DNA of 64,000 nt from Armatimonadota bacterium (GTDB lineage Bacteria; Armatimonadota; HRBIN16). Shown piece after piece: positions 1 to 9,390 of this stretch. The stretch lies in NCBI GenBank assembly GCA_026003175.1, contig BPGT01000001.1, positions 62,001-126,000 on the forward strand. The letters are read 5' to 3'. The notes under the pieces are model-generated. The model made no database searches. It had not been told where the DNA came from and saw only the letters and a program-made list of their open reading frames with translations. A program made the position numbers and the translations under genes. The first letter of the stretch is position 1, and every line of letters starts with the position of its first letter.

Positions 1-108
1 GTAGGTTACGGTATCCGTCGATGCGCCAATACCGTATATCGCTGTTGCCCAGCTCAGCACAGCCATAGTAACAACGCAACTCATGGCAACCACCAAACGC
101 CTGTTCAT
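1..108 (-). CDS. Secreted protein, N-terminal fragment (runs off window)
   Basis: The gene starts at ATG 108 on the minus strand and continues past the window edge; only 36 residues are visible. They form a signal peptide: MNRR, then a hydrophobic stretch to about residue 26, then polar GASTDTVTY. The start overlaps the permease stop as ATGA, and AGGAGGGCAGGGC precedes it, so translation is probably coupled to the permease. A second ABC permease would be expected here, but the visible part turns polar at about residue 29, which fits an exported enzyme or surface protein better. The function cannot be assigned. Confidence 0.6.
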   Translation of the reverse strand, partial: MNRRLVVAMSCVVTMAVLSWATAIYGIGASTDTVTY

Positions 109-992
109 GCCCTGCCCTCCTGCGGGTTATGACGCAGCAGCGCGAGAATCGCCCCACTTAGCGTCATCACCAGCACGAAGTTTAGCACCGCCAGCGCGGT
201 GGCGTAGCCGAAGTCGCTATGCTTGAAAGCCTGCTCGTAAAGGTAGGTGAGCATCACTTCGGTAGCGCGGTCGGGACCGCCCTGTGTCATCAGGAACACC
301 AGCGAGAAGATGTTCATCGTGCCTATCGCCATGTATACCAGCGCAATGCGCAAAACCGCCCACAGCATCGGCAGAGTCACATAGCGCAAACGGGTCAGCC
401 CCATGGCTCCGTCCAGTGTTGCCGCTTCCATCACATCAGGTGGGATAGTGCGCAGGGCAGCGGCAAACAGCATAATATAAAACCCCAGCGCGTGCCAGAC
501 GTGCGCTACACCGATAGAGGCTAAGGCAGTAGACCTCTCGCCCAGCCAAGCAATCGCCCACTTCTCCAGCCCTACCGCTTTCAGGGTGGCGTTGAGGATC
601 CCAAAAGAGGGGTTGAGGATGAACATCCACAGGATAGCGACCACCACCAGCGAAATCACCTGCGGGAACAGGTATACCGAGCGCAGAAAACGCGCTGTGC
701 TCGTGTCATGCCCGATGGCGTGTGCCAGCGCGATCGCCAGTGACAGGATGACGACACTCGTGCCCACGAACAGCAACAGGTTGTGACGAATTGCCAGCCA
801 CACGATAGGGTCGGCGAAAAGCTGACGAAAGTTCTCCAGACCAACGAAGGTCCGATTGGCGGAAATACCCCGCCAGCGGTATAGCGAAAAGACAAACGCC
901 TGCACCACTGGCAACACCACGAACAACACATACAGCACCGTTGCCGGCAGAAGGAAACCGGTTACGAATATACCTCGTTCGCGACCTCTCAC
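105..992 (-). CDS. Carbohydrate ABC transporter permease (CUT1, MalF/UgpA-like)
   Basis: This is an inner-membrane permease of about 295 residues, the usual length for a CUT1 sugar permease. The GTG start at 992 overlaps the stop of the binding-protein gene (GTGA), which supports a short form rather than an upstream extension. There are about six hydrophobic segments. The cytoplasmic EAA loop is clear near the C-terminus (PPDVMEAATLDGAMGLTRLR, then YVTLPML) and would contact the ATPase. It lies between the binding lipoprotein and a secreted protein. No ATPase is nearby; CUT1 systems often share an MsmK-type ATPase encoded elsewhere. Confidence 0.88.
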   Translation of the reverse strand: MRGRERGIFVTGFLLPATVLYVLFVVLPVVQAFVFSLYRWRGISANRTFVGLENFRQLFADPIVWLAIRHNLLLFVGTSVVILSLAIALAHAIGHDTSTARFLRSVYLFPQVISLVVVAILWMFILNPSFGILNATLKAVGLEKWAIAWLGERSTALASIGVAHVWHALGFYIMLFAAALRTIPPDVMEAATLDGAMGLTRLRYVTLPMLWAVLRIALVYMAIGTMNIFSLVFLMTQGGPDRATEVMLTYLYEQAFKHSDFGYATALAVLNFVLVMTLSGAILALLRHNPQEGRA

Positions 993-2323
993 CGTGTCTG
1001 TCCGCGTTTGTAGGTGTGCTTGGGCAGGCTCTGATCCTGCCTCGTAGCCTCTGCTGCTGCCTCCAGGCGCTCTACAAACTGCTCCGGCGTAATATTGCCT
1101 GCCAGCAGGGCTGCTGTGGCATCCTCTACCTCTTTGCCCAGCTTGGGGTACCACTGCCGATACTCTACCGACCACACCGTCTTCGCGCGACGGAAGACCT
1201 CTACTGGCTCTTTCAGGTGTTCGGGGAAGTTCGCCTGGTCGCTGCCGCGAACGGACATCAGCGTCCCTTTTTGCTCCACAAACTGCTTCGCCTTCTCCAG
1301 CGAGGTTATGTACTTGTAGAAATCGATCGCCAGCTCGCGGTTTTTGCCTTTGGTGGGCACCATCCACGGTTCGATACCGATGCCAACGGCAGTAGGGTCG
1401 CCCTTGCCGTCGTCTAAAACAGGGGGAAGGAAGAAGCCCATGCGAAAGCCCTTGGGCATCACGTTACGCATCTCGGAATGCAGCCACGTGCCACAGGGTA
1501 TCATCGCTGCGCGCCCAGAGAGAAACTCCATCTGCGCTCCCGTGTGGTCCATCGCGTTCGCGCCCTTCTGGAAGTAACCACGTCGGCGCAACTCATCCAT
1601 CATCTGCGCTGCCTTCAGGAAAGCGGGGGACTTCCACGCACCCGGCACCAGGTTCTGTGCGTCGTCGAAGGCTTCAATTCCCCCTGCGCTGATGACCCAG
1701 GGGATGAGGAAGCCGCTGACTGCATAGGCGGGATAGATGCCTTGATAGGTAATCGGCGCAATACCTTTTGCTTTAATCTTCTCGCACAGGTCGAGCAACT
1801 CGCTCCACGTGCGAGGTGGCTTCCAGCCGTTCTTCTCGAACATGTCCTTGTTGTACCACCAGCCCAACATGCTGAAGAAGTAGGGAAGCATGTAGGTCTT
1901 GCCCTGATACTGACACAGCTCCAGCAAGGACGGCTCGAAGGTATCGCGCCATTTACCTTCCTTCTTGCCGTAAGGTGGCGAGTCCAGATACTCGTCCAAC
2001 GGGATAACCTGTCCCTCGTATACCAGCGCCCAGTGGTCCATGCCCCAGCCCGGGTAGGTCAGGTCGGGCGGATTGCCAGCAATGAAGCGCGGGCGTAACT
2101 GTTCCCACACGCGCGGGTTGCCCCACACCTTGATTTTGACGCCGGGGTGCGCCTGCTCGTACTCGCGCGCCGCCTGTTCAAAGAAGTCGATGCCATAGCC
2201 TCCTTTGAAGCAGGCGACCTCCAGCTCTTTCGTGGCAGTAGATGATTGCTTACCGCAAGAGACGACCATTGCAGCAGCCAGTGCAGCAGCTGCCACAAGC
2301 AGCGCGTATGTCGTTCGTTTCAT
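989..2323 (-). CDS. Extracellular sugar-binding lipoprotein of ABC transporter
   Basis: This is a solute-binding protein of the CUT1 family (SBP_bac_1), about 444 residues. The ATG at 2323 is preferred over an upstream in-frame start because it opens a lipoprotein signal: MKRTT, a hydrophobic Ala-rich core, then VVSCGK with the lipobox cysteine. Mature sequence has family features such as LEVACFKGG, EYEQAHPGVKIKV, and PDLTYPGWG near the ligand cleft. It would sit on the cell surface and hand oligosaccharides to the permease. Its stop overlaps the permease start by 4 bases, so the genes form one operon. The substrate cannot be told from the sequence. Confidence 0.88.
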   Translation of the reverse strand: MKRTTYALLVAAAALAAAMVVSCGKQSSTATKELEVACFKGGYGIDFFEQAAREYEQAHPGVKIKVWGNPRVWEQLRPRFIAGNPPDLTYPGWGMDHWALVYEGQVIPLDEYLDSPPYGKKEGKWRDTFEPSLLELCQYQGKTYMLPYFFSMLGWWYNKDMFEKNGWKPPRTWSELLDLCEKIKAKGIAPITYQGIYPAYAVSGFLIPWVISAGGIEAFDDAQNLVPGAWKSPAFLKAAQMMDELRRRGYFQKGANAMDHTGAQMEFLSGRAAMIPCGTWLHSEMRNVMPKGFRMGFFLPPVLDDGKGDPTAVGIGIEPWMVPTKGKNRELAIDFYKYITSLEKAKQFVEQKGTLMSVRGSDQANFPEHLKEPVEVFRRAKTVWSVEYRQWYPKLGKEVEDATAALLAGNITPEQFVERLEAAAEATRQDQSLPKHTYKRGQTR

Positions 2324-2438
2324 TTTGCTATCACCCTTGTTGCGAATAACGTGGCTCGGTCTGTTTGTGCAGCTTCGCCGGAGGAAACAAGTGTTCCTGC
2401 AGGGGACAGGGCACGCCGCTCCTGCCACGACACGGTAG

Positions 2439-3623
2439 CTACCTGCTCATCTGCTGCGCCCGCACGGCGTCGCCAAACGCCCAGCCGCACAACACCCCGA
2501 ACCACAGCAGATTGGGCGCAAAAAGCACCACCTGTTCACGCCCAGGTGCGTAGCTAAGCAGGAAACCCAGCGTCAAGCCCACCACCACCCCCACCGCCCG
2601 ATTCAACGTGCGATGGAACGCGCTCTGAGTGGAAGCAATCAGCAGATACAAAAACGCCGCCGCATAGAAAGCAAACAGTGCCAGCACACCCAGCAGTCCC
2701 GCTACCGCCAGACGAGCCTGTGGCATCCCCTGCCGATGGGGCCACCATACCACCTGCGCTATCGGCTCCACTGCCCCACCTAACGCCATCAGCGCACCCG
2801 AAAGCATCCCCGCCGTCAACATCAACAACACCAACGCCGCGCTCCATCGGTTCACGAAACCGATGCCCTGAAACACACCATCTGCCTCCAGCCCCAAATA
2901 CCAGGGAGCCAGCACGAGCATCATCACCACAGCCCAGCCCAACACCAGTCCATGCCGCCCCCACCACATTCTGGTAGGTAAAGTTGTTGCAGTATCTGCA
3001 CGGGCGAAATAGCGCTGACGCAGTAACGCATCCAGTTTGGACTGTGCACTGGCGGAGCGCGGGTTGCACTGCAATGCGCAGGTGAACATGGCGATGGCTT
3101 CCTCGATGCGCCGCTCCTGTCGGTACACATCGCCCAGAATCTCGTACGCTTGCGCGTTGTGACGCTGCAGCCGCAGCACCCGTTTTGCCAGCGAGGCGGC
3201 TTCGCGCAGGTTGCCGCGTGCGTACGCTAGCATCGCGCTCTGCAGCAGTTGTTGCGCCTCAATCTCTGCACTGCGGGCAGAGGCGTACGCCGATGAAGAA
3301 CCGGATGGGTGTTGCTGACGCTCGCGCGAATGTGTGGTCGGGCGTGAGCGAGGCGGTGGAGTAGTACCCGCGCCGCTTGTGCCCGTCCGTGCCTGCTGGG
3401 CGCTGCGCCGCATCAGGTCATAATCCGCACGCAGAGAGGGGCTGGACAGCACACGATACGCTTCCGTAATCTGCTTGAAACGAAGTTCGGCATCGGGCGA
3501 GCGGTTCACGTCGGGATGATACTGGCGCGCCAGCTCGCGAAACCGCCTGCGAATCTGCTCATCGGTGGCGTTTGGAGGAACGCCTAACACCTCGTAATAG
3601 TCTCGCTCGGGCATCCGCAACAT
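2439..3623 (-). CDS. J-domain protein with TPR-like segment and C-terminal membrane helices
   Basis: The 394-residue protein has an N-terminal J domain (about residues 7-70: [11 protein letters not shown] at 36-38, [10 protein letters not shown]). A polar Ser/Thr/Pro linker follows, then a TPR-like helical stretch (about 130-205, including [20 protein letters not shown]), then about four hydrophobic helices. The HPD motif is the DnaK-stimulating signature, so it probably recruits Hsp70 to the membrane. It lacks the Gly/Phe and zinc-finger regions of true DnaJ. It starts 3 bp after a GspF/PilC gene, which suggests a link to pilus or secretion assembly (inference). A second ATG three codons in is also possible. 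Confidence 0.82.
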   Translation of the reverse strand: MLRMPERDYYEVLGVPPNATDEQIRRRFRELARQYHPDVNRSPDAELRFKQITEAYRVLSSPSLRADYDLMRRSAQQARTGTSGAGTTPPPRSRPTTHSRERQQHPSGSSSAYASARSAEIEAQQLLQSAMLAYARGNLREAASLAKRVLRLQRHNAQAYEILGDVYRQERRIEEAIAMFTCALQCNPRSASAQSKLDALLRQRYFARADTATTLPTRMWWGRHGLVLGWAVVMMLVLAPWYLGLEADGVFQGIGFVNRWSAALVLLMLTAGMLSGALMALGGAVEPIAQVVWWPHRQGMPQARLAVAGLLGVLALFAFYAAAFLYLLIASTQSAFHRTLNRAVGVVVGLTLGFLLSYAPGREQVVLFAPNLLWFGVLCGWAFGDAVRAQQMSR

Positions 3624-3625
3624 GC

Positions 3626-4822
3626 TTATTCCCCCAGAAGCGCACCGCTACCCCCGGCGTATCCTTGCCAAAAGCCAATAATCATGCTGGCAATCCATAG
3701 CGCAATCAGCAGGTACACCCCTACGCTCAGCACCACCACTGCCTGACCGCTTTTCACATCGGTCTCCTGTTCATAATATTCGGCAACTTTATCCATCATC
3801 GTATCCACATTGCCCGTGCTCTCACCCGTGTGCAGCATATCCAGCACCAGTGGAGGCACTACTCCCGTACGCCGAAAAGCCTCTGAGATAGACTGCCCGT
3901 GTTCTACCTCCGCGACGGCTCCGCGCAGGCGTTTGGTCAGGTAGTAGTTATCGGCGGCGAGCGCGGAAACGGCTATCGCGCGGGGCAGAGGCACGCCTGC
4001 CGAATAGAGCGCAGCCATCGCCCGACTGAACCGCGCCATCGCCAGCTGGCGCACCAGCCCACCGATGCCCGGTACCATCAGCTTGAGCGAGTCGTAAGCC
4101 TCTCGCAGCGGTTCGATCTGCAACAGGATGCGCACCACAGCCACTACCGCCAGCACCGCCAGCAGTATCGGTCCCGCCCAGCCAACGGTCTCGCGCAAAT
4201 AGGGTATCACCCCTCCGCCAATCACCAGAATCGGGATTTTGGGGATGAAGATACCCGCCAGCAACAGCACTTTGGGGTAAAACGTGCCCGCGCGGATTTT
4301 GAGGCGAAGCTTATAGTCGCGCTCCAGGTAGTCGGCCAGGCGTTCCAGCATGTTCTCCAGCAAGCCACCTTCCTCACCAGCCTGAACCAGTGCGATCTGC
4401 AGCTCGTCGAAAACGTGCGGATGGCGTGCCATCGCGCGAGAAAGCGGCTTGCCCTGCATCAGGTCGTTCACCACCGCCTGCACCACCCGTCTCAAACGCG
4501 GTTTGCCTGTGTTCTCCGCCACCGAGACGAGCGCACGGTGGATGGGGATTCCCGCCCGCACCGCGGTGGCAAGCTGCCGATAGAAAATAGCGAGGTCACG
4601 CACGGAGACGCCCGAGTAAACGGGGTACACCACCTTCTGCATGACCACCTGTTCCGCTTGCCGCGCGTTCATCGTTCGCTCAGGGCGCACATCCAACAAT
4701 AATAGCCCCATCTCCCGCACGATTCCAGCGGCGCGACGGGTATCTTCCGCCTCTACCAACCCGGTGACCGTGCCGCCCTGCTGATTCTTCGCCGTGTAGC
4801 GATACACTGGCATTATCATCAC
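3626..4822 (-). CDS. Type II secretion/type IV pilus inner-membrane platform protein (GspF/PilC), copy 2
   Basis: The 398-residue length matches the family. It begins [14 protein letters not shown], the usual N-terminus, and has two T2SF repeats ([21 protein letters not shown] and [20 protein letters not shown]) separated by membrane segments. These proteins form the platform that GspE/PilB-type ATPases drive. It lies directly downstream of a second, more divergent GspF-like gene, so the two may form a heteromeric platform. Several ATGs cluster at the start (MMIMPVYR); the fourth residue could be the true one. The insertion [12 protein letters not shown] between membrane segments is unusual for the family as I know it. 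Confidence 0.87.
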   Translation of the reverse strand: MMIMPVYRYTAKNQQGGTVTGLVEAEDTRRAAGIVREMGLLLLDVRPERTMNARQAEQVVMQKVVYPVYSGVSVRDLAIFYRQLATAVRAGIPIHRALVSVAENTGKPRLRRVVQAVVNDLMQGKPLSRAMARHPHVFDELQIALVQAGEEGGLLENMLERLADYLERDYKLRLKIRAGTFYPKVLLLAGIFIPKIPILVIGGGVIPYLRETVGWAGPILLAVLAVVAVVRILLQIEPLREAYDSLKLMVPGIGGLVRQLAMARFSRAMAALYSAGVPLPRAIAVSALAADNYYLTKRLRGAVAEVEHGQSISEAFRRTGVVPPLVLDMLHTGESTGNVDTMMDKVAEYYEQETDVKSGQAVVVLSVGVYLLIALWIASMIIGFWQGYAGGSGALLGE

Positions 4823-4824
4823 TC

Positions 4825-6054
4825 CTACGGTGTGCCGAAAAACTCGTCCACGAAACGGAACATGCCGTTAAAGTAGGTATACACCATCCATATCAGCGCT
4901 GCGCCACCTAGAATCAACATACTCAGGCAGCCCAACCGAATCAACGCTAACGACGCCCGCTGGTAACGCTCACGCAACATCTCCTCGTGGTAACTGGCTG
5001 CGCGGTCTAGCATACCAGCGAGTTCACCGCTTTGCTGACCAGCTGCAACAAGGCTAATCGTCTCCCAGTCAAATAACCCTGTTGCCTGCAGCGCACGGTC
5101 TATGCCCTGGCCGTCGCGGATTACTGACACTGCCTCTATCAGCTTCTCCCGCACAAAGACGTTACCTGCAGAGGGCGCCGCCGCTTCCCATGCGCTGATG
5201 GCGGGCACTCCAGCCGCAAACATGCGGTGCAGGGTGCGCAGGAAGGCGGTGAGCGCGCGTTGGCGGTTAAGCGCACCGAACACCGGCAATCGCATGACAA
5301 CAGCATCCTTCCAGCGACGGTTTGCCGGAAGGTCTAAAAACCACCACACTCCCCACATCAGCAGCATCGTCACAGCAAACACAGGCAAGGAATAGGTAAG
5401 CAGCAGTTGTACGTATCGTCTGTAGAACAAGGAGGCATCGCCTCGCGCCATGCCGGTGTAGAAAGCGGGGAACAGAGGCAGTACCAGCATCAACATCCCG
5501 ATGCCGTTGAGTATTAACAAGCGCGGTATCCACAGTTTGCGCCACAGAGCGTGCTCCTGCTCGTAGTGAGCGGCGATTTCGTCGCAGATAACGTCCAGCG
5601 AGCCGCCCAGCTCCCCTGCGCGAAACATACCCACCACATGTGGAGCGAACAAGCGCGGAAACATCTCCAGAGCCTGCGAGAGCGGTTGCCCCAGATGGGC
5701 GTTCGCCAGCATCGCACGCGCCGCCGCCTGTAACGATTCGGGCATGGAGGGCTGGTCGGCAATCTGGTTCAGCGCGCTGACGGGGTTATTGCCCGCCCGA
5801 AGCAGCGACGCCAGCTGTCGGAAAAACACCGCCCGCGCATGCAGGCTGGCGGTCGCGCGCTCGGCACGTCGGTCGGTCCGCTGCAGCGGCACTCGCGCCT
5901 GTACGGGATCTTCCACAGCGGAAAGGATGCGTTTAACCGCGAACCCTCGCGATTGCAGAATCTTCTGCAGGCTCTGCTCATCGCTCGCCCGCAAAGTGCC
6001 CCTCACCGGACGTCCGGTGCTCTCGTCAACCGCTTCAAAACGATAGGTCGGCAT
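4825..6054 (-). CDS. Type II secretion/type IV pilus inner-membrane platform protein (GspF/PilC), copy 1
   Basis: The protein has 409 residues and starts MPTYRFEAVDESTGRPVRG, the typical GspF/PilC opening with an RGTL-type turn. Both T2SF halves are present (VFFRQLASLLRAGNNPVSAL and TAFLRTLHRMFAAGVPAISA), each followed by hydrophobic segments. It is the inner-membrane platform partner of a secretion or pilus ATPase; one such ATPase is at 23918-25645. Its first 20 bp overlap the end of folK, so the two are probably co-transcribed and coupled. The gene directly downstream is a paralogue. Confidence 0.87.
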   Translation of the reverse strand: MPTYRFEAVDESTGRPVRGTLRASDEQSLQKILQSRGFAVKRILSAVEDPVQARVPLQRTDRRAERATASLHARAVFFRQLASLLRAGNNPVSALNQIADQPSMPESLQAAARAMLANAHLGQPLSQALEMFPRLFAPHVVGMFRAGELGGSLDVICDEIAAHYEQEHALWRKLWIPRLLILNGIGMLMLVLPLFPAFYTGMARGDASLFYRRYVQLLLTYSLPVFAVTMLLMWGVWWFLDLPANRRWKDAVVMRLPVFGALNRQRALTAFLRTLHRMFAAGVPAISAWEAAAPSAGNVFVREKLIEAVSVIRDGQGIDRALQATGLFDWETISLVAAGQQSGELAGMLDRAASYHEEMLRERYQRASLALIRLGCLSMLILGGAALIWMVYTYFNGMFRFVDEFFGTP

Positions 6055-6541
6055 GGTCCAGCTTCCACAACTTCTGCGCCTGCACTACAGGCTGTTCCAC
6101 CAAATCACGAATGGGCGTGCCGTCAGGCAGGGCGAGGTCAGGCGCGATTTCCAGCAAAGGAACCAGTACAAAGGCACGTTCATGCATGCGGGGATGGGGC
6201 AAGGTGAGCTTTTCCGTTCGCATCTGCACCCCTTCATACAGCACGATATCGATATCGATAGTGCGTGGGTTGCCGTAGTGTGTACGCACCCGTCCGCCTG
6301 CCTGCTCTACCGCCATCACGTGCTCCAGGAGGTCAACAGGCTCTAGCGTCGTCCGCACCTGTACTACCGTGTTGAGGTACAACGGCTGTGGTGTGTCATA
6401 GCCTACCGGCTCGGTCTCGTACACGCTGGCGCAACGCACCACTTCCACTTGCGGCGCGCGAAGCCTCTGTATCGCCTCGCGCAGGTTGCTCAGGCGGTCG
6501 CCCTGATTGGAGCCAAGACTCAGCCACGCATTCGCACTCAT
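6035..6541 (-). CDS. folK: 2-amino-4-hydroxy-6-hydroxymethyldihydropteridine pyrophosphokinase
   Basis: HPPK transfers pyrophosphate from ATP to 6-hydroxymethyl-dihydropterin in folate synthesis in the cytosol. The length (168 aa) is typical. Family motifs are visible: AWLSLGSNQGDR at the N-terminus, SVYETEPVGY, YLNTVVQV, the signature RTIDIDIVLY with the metal-binding aspartates, and LPHPRMHERAFVLVPL. It overlaps the downstream GspF/PilC gene by 20 bp. No other folate gene is in the window, so it seems to have joined a secretion operon. Confidence 0.94.
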   Translation of the reverse strand: MSANAWLSLGSNQGDRLSNLREAIQRLRAPQVEVVRCASVYETEPVGYDTPQPLYLNTVVQVRTTLEPVDLLEHVMAVEQAGGRVRTHYGNPRTIDIDIVLYEGVQMRTEKLTLPHPRMHERAFVLVPLLEIAPDLALPDGTPIRDLVEQPVVQAQKLWKLDHADLSF

Positions 6542-6556
6542 CGTATCTTTAGCGTA

Positions 6557-7057
6557 TCAGAAACCGGAGAAAGGTGGCACCCTCTTGCGCAGCAGACTGA
6601 ATAACGAAGCGAGCATATTCGCCCGCTCTACCCGCTCTTGATTTCCTATCTCGTATTGCGCCACAGCCAGACGATGTCGCTCCAGTTCGGACGGGCTTTG
6701 CTGCGCGAGCAACACCGCGTGCATCTTGTGCAGCTCGCTGTCCTCCACCCAGATACCATGACACTGAGGACACCGGTCAAGTTCCACCGGGGAGTCGTAG
6801 AGGTAGCGGTACGGCTGTAGCAATACTGCGCATCGCGGACAGCGGCGGTTGACGGTCTCTTCAGGGGTGTACTGCACGTCGGGTAGAGCACGGTCGTCGA
6901 TGGTCAACAGGATAAGCGGGTCTATCTCCATCAGTAACCGCAGCTCGCTGTCGTCGAACCAGATGCCTGCGCACGCCGGACAAATGTCCACAGTGACCCC
7001 ATAGTAACGCTGCGTCTGCATTTCGATACGGCAGTCAGGGCACAACAACACGCTCAT
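6557..7057 (-). CDS. Tandem zf-TFIIB zinc-ribbon protein
   Basis: This is a small cytosolic protein of about 166 residues with two zf-TFIIB-like ribbons. The first is CPDC followed by CPACAGIWFDDSEL; the second is CPRC followed by CPQCHGIWVEDSELHKM. Each should bind one zinc ion. The ATG at 7057 is preferred to an upstream start because GGAGGCTTGCC lies just before it and the protein then begins MSVLLCPDC. The C-terminal third is helical. Proteins of this kind are widespread and mostly uncharacterised, so no specific function is claimed. Confidence 0.8.
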   Translation of the reverse strand: MSVLLCPDCRIEMQTQRYYGVTVDICPACAGIWFDDSELRLLMEIDPLILLTIDDRALPDVQYTPEETVNRRCPRCAVLLQPYRYLYDSPVELDRCPQCHGIWVEDSELHKMHAVLLAQQSPSELERHRLAVAQYEIGNQERVERANMLASLFSLLRKRVPPFSGF

Positions 7058-7099
7058 GGCAAGCCTCCGCACGAAGTGTACACAACCCATTGTACCCCA

Positions 7100-7870
7100 C
7101 TACTCGTGCTGACAGAACCAGCTGTATCGGCTCGACTCGGCGTCGGAAATGGGTATCTTCCAGCAGAACACCTCATCAGGCACACTCTGGGGACAGTTCC
7201 ACAGCACGGGCGGTTTGGACGCTTTGAACCACTTCGCATGACCGTCAAAGAACAAAAGCACCGCTCCGCCGTGGTGCACGATAGAGGGACAGTCGGCGTT
7301 GACGGGGTGGTACGCGCCGTCGTTCAGCGTGATTTGTTCATCGATAAGCAGGGCAAGCCGCGCGGGGCGTTCCACTGCCGTTTCTGGAATGAAAGCGAGA
7401 CCAGCGTTCATCGAGTAGCTCAGCAGTTTCTCTTCGCGCGGGTCGGATGGACAGATGTACAGCCTGGCGTTTTTCACATAGGGATATAGAACACCACTGA
7501 CGGGTCCCCTTGCAGCAAGCCATTCAGGGTTGACCGGCGCGATAGTCTCCTGCCCAACGGGCACCGCATAGATACAGGGTACCCACTGCGCCCCCGAGTT
7601 CCACCAGAAGCCTCGCATCCATGCGGGCCACTCGTTGCCCACCCAGCCGCCCATGCAGTTGCCATCGCCGTTGCCAGCGTTGCGCCCGTCGTAGTCCGTG
7701 CGATACATCACCAGCGCCAAGCCCAGCTGACGCAGATGCGCCAGGCAGGTGGTTTGCCTCGCTTTCTCACGAGCCTGTGCGAACACGGGGAATAGAATGG
7801 CTGCGAGAATGGCGATGATGGCGATAACCACGAGCAGCTCGATCAGAGTGAAAGCGTGTGAACGAGACAT
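7100..7870 (-). CDS. DUF1559-type prepilin-like protein
   Basis: The 256-residue protein has a type IV pilin-like N-terminus ([20 protein letters not shown], then [18 protein letters not shown]), with a cleavage site before FTLIELL for a prepilin peptidase. The rest is the secreted DUF1559 head with [10 protein letters not shown] and the C-terminal [16 protein letters not shown] signature. Such proteins are very numerous in Planctomycetes and Armatimonadota and are thought to be exported surface pseudopilins; their exact role is unknown. It is near a second prepilin gene and a small membrane protein gene on the same strand. Confidence 0.88.
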   Translation of the reverse strand: MSRSHAFTLIELLVVIAIIAILAAILFPVFAQAREKARQTTCLAHLRQLGLALVMYRTDYDGRNAGNGDGNCMGGWVGNEWPAWMRGFWWNSGAQWVPCIYAVPVGQETIAPVNPEWLAARGPVSGVLYPYVKNARLYICPSDPREEKLLSYSMNAGLAFIPETAVERPARLALLIDEQITLNDGAYHPVNADCPSIVHHGGAVLLFFDGHAKWFKASKPPVLWNCPQSVPDEVFCWKIPISDAESSRYSWFCQHE

Positions 7871-8045
7871 AATGGGATACCTCCCCTCTGGGCAATACTA
7901 TCCTAATTATAGCAAATCTCTGCGAAGAAGTCAGCAAGGCAAGCGGGTGTTGGAAAAACCGTAGCAGGGTCACGACGAAGCGCACCCCTCCGCGCTGGCT
8001 TCCTGGAGGAATGCGCTCCATCGCTTTCACCCGGTGGACCTGATG

Positions 8046-8252
8046 CTATCGTCCGTACCCGGGCGAGGGCGGCGGTGCCATCGGCATACGAGACTGCCCC
8101 GGCGGTGGCGGAGCCAGGTTGATACCGGGCGGCGGAGTGCCAGAAATCCGCTTCGGTCCCGAGAACCAGTGGCGGGCGTACAAGAAGCCTGCAATCACCA
8201 GCACGATGACAATTACCGCTATCGCCAGCCCAGGCGGTATCTCGCGTTTCAT
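8046..8252 (-). CDS. Small single-helix membrane protein with proline-rich tail
   Basis: The 68-residue protein begins MKREIPPGLA, has one hydrophobic helix (about residues 9-25), then a Pro-rich tail (TPPPGI, APPPPG, APPPSPGYGR). GGAGGTGTTCG before the ATG is a good ribosome binding site. The same plan (K-R/K-E/D-I-P, one helix, Pro/Gly tail ending in R) occurs at 38151-38363 and 42795-42959, each time next to a DUF1559 prepilin. This points to a real small-protein family tied to these prepilins. I know of no name for it. Confidence 0.72.
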   Translation of the reverse strand: MKREIPPGLAIAVIVIVLVIAGFLYARHWFSGPKRISGTPPPGINLAPPPPGQSRMPMAPPPSPGYGR

Positions 8253-8271
8253 CGAACACCTCCAGAGGAAA

Positions 8272-8295
8272 GCCCTCCGGTATAGACCGGAGGGC
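8272..8295 (-). terminator. Stem-loop between prepilin and small membrane protein genes
   Basis: A perfect 10-bp stem (GCCCTCCGGT, loop ATAG, ACCGGAGGGC) sits between the stop of the prepilin gene (8308) and the start of the small gene (8252). On the plus strand it is followed by GAATTTTTT; on the minus strand it is followed only by TTTCC. It is therefore a good terminator for plus-strand transcripts and a possible attenuator for the minus-strand operon. Confidence 0.6.
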
Positions 8296-8307
8296 GAATT
8301 TTTTATG

Positions 8308-9090
8308 CTAGGGGTTCAACACAGGGTCTGCCTCGCGGTCTGCCTGCACCGTCCACTCGTGTGGGTAGGTGTGCCCCCACTTGCGGGTGGAGACGTGACC
8401 GTCTGTCCAGATGATGTTCTGCATACTGTTGAAGAAGCCCTGGATGTTGGGGTCGCGCGAACTCCAATCGGTGCCGGTGCAGGTCCAGTTGTTCCATCCG
8501 ATACGTAGCGGATAGTCCAGGTGCCCATCTTGCCACGAGTCGGGGCAGTGTCCGTTCACCACGTAGATGGTTCCCGCCGGCTCCTGTAGCACCCCCTGAC
8601 TGGGATAGCGCCACCACACGATGCCCCAGTGCGCGCCCGGGTTGTTATCCTTCCAGGGTGTGAAGTTCCATACCTCTACCCCGTTTAGCATGTAAGAGAA
8701 GTACAGGGTGTTGCCATCGGGGCTGAGGTTAATGTTCAACGCCTTGCAAACCCAGGGCTGGTTGGCGTCGTACGCTGCCTCCAGCTGAGGTGAGAGGAAG
8801 ATGCGCGTGTTCTTCACGTACGGCTGCAACAGGGCGGGCCAGTATACCCAGGGACCGGGCGAGCAACGGGGATCGCCTTCGTACGGAAGCCCAAAGCCAA
8901 GCAGTTTTTCGTCATAGTCCTGCGAGTACATCATCAGCGCCAGCCCCTGCTGCTTCATGTTGCTGATGTCAGACGCCTGACGCGCCTTCGTGCGCGCCTG
9001 CGAGAACACGGGGAACAGAATCGCCGCCAGTATCGCGATGATGGCGATCACGACGAGCAACTCGATGAGCGTAAAGCCGTTCCGTTTCAT
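8308..9090 (-). CDS. DUF1559-type prepilin-like protein
   Basis: The 260-residue protein has the full prepilin leader (MKRNG, then [33 protein letters not shown]) and a DUF1559-like head: [28 protein letters not shown], and a C-terminal [21 protein letters not shown]. It is exported, processed by a prepilin peptidase and probably displayed at the surface. The leader and the general plan closely resemble the protein at 41967-42788 (shared TWTDGHVS/WVDGHVS and TYPxEW motifs), so these two are close paralogues. Confidence 0.88.
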   Translation of the reverse strand: MKRNGFTLIELLVVIAIIAILAAILFPVFSQARTKARQASDISNMKQQGLALMMYSQDYDEKLLGFGLPYEGDPRCSPGPWVYWPALLQPYVKNTRIFLSPQLEAAYDANQPWVCKALNINLSPDGNTLYFSYMLNGVEVWNFTPWKDNNPGAHWGIVWWRYPSQGVLQEPAGTIYVVNGHCPDSWQDGHLDYPLRIGWNNWTCTGTDWSSRDPNIQGFFNSMQNIIWTDGHVSTRKWGHTYPHEWTVQADREADPVLNP

Positions 9091-9390
9091 CTTGGGAGAC
9101 CTCCTTTTGCTACGGGCAATTCCTGTACTGCCACTATTATAACCTGGAAGCCCGAAGCTGTCGAGTGGTTTTTGCTCACTGGGGAGGCTAGTGGTTTGTC
9201 AAGCCTCAATCTTGTCAACGTCGTGCTCCATCACGACCTGCGTGTCATTGCGAGCCGCGAAGCGGCGAAGCCATCTCCTGCGCCTACGAGAGGGATTGCT
9301 TCGGGTGCTGGCGCACCCTCAAAAGGACACAGACGGCTCGGCAGGAGCCTCGCCCTCCACGGGGCGGAGGCAAGAATCATGCTTGACAAA
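9091..9390. repeat. Intergenic spacer with degenerate interspersed repeats
   Basis: No gene is apparent. The stretch holds GTCATTGCGAGCCGCGAAGC (about 9244-9263), similar to dispersed repeats common in many bacterial genomes, and a solo end of the 138-bp repeat at 9338-9359 (TCGGCAGGAGCCTCGCCCTC). A pair of short complementary segments flanks it: TAGTGGTTTGTCAAGC (about 9189) and GCTTGACAAACTACT (about 9379), forming inverted ends. The whole looks like a decayed mobile repeat. Confidence 0.5.
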
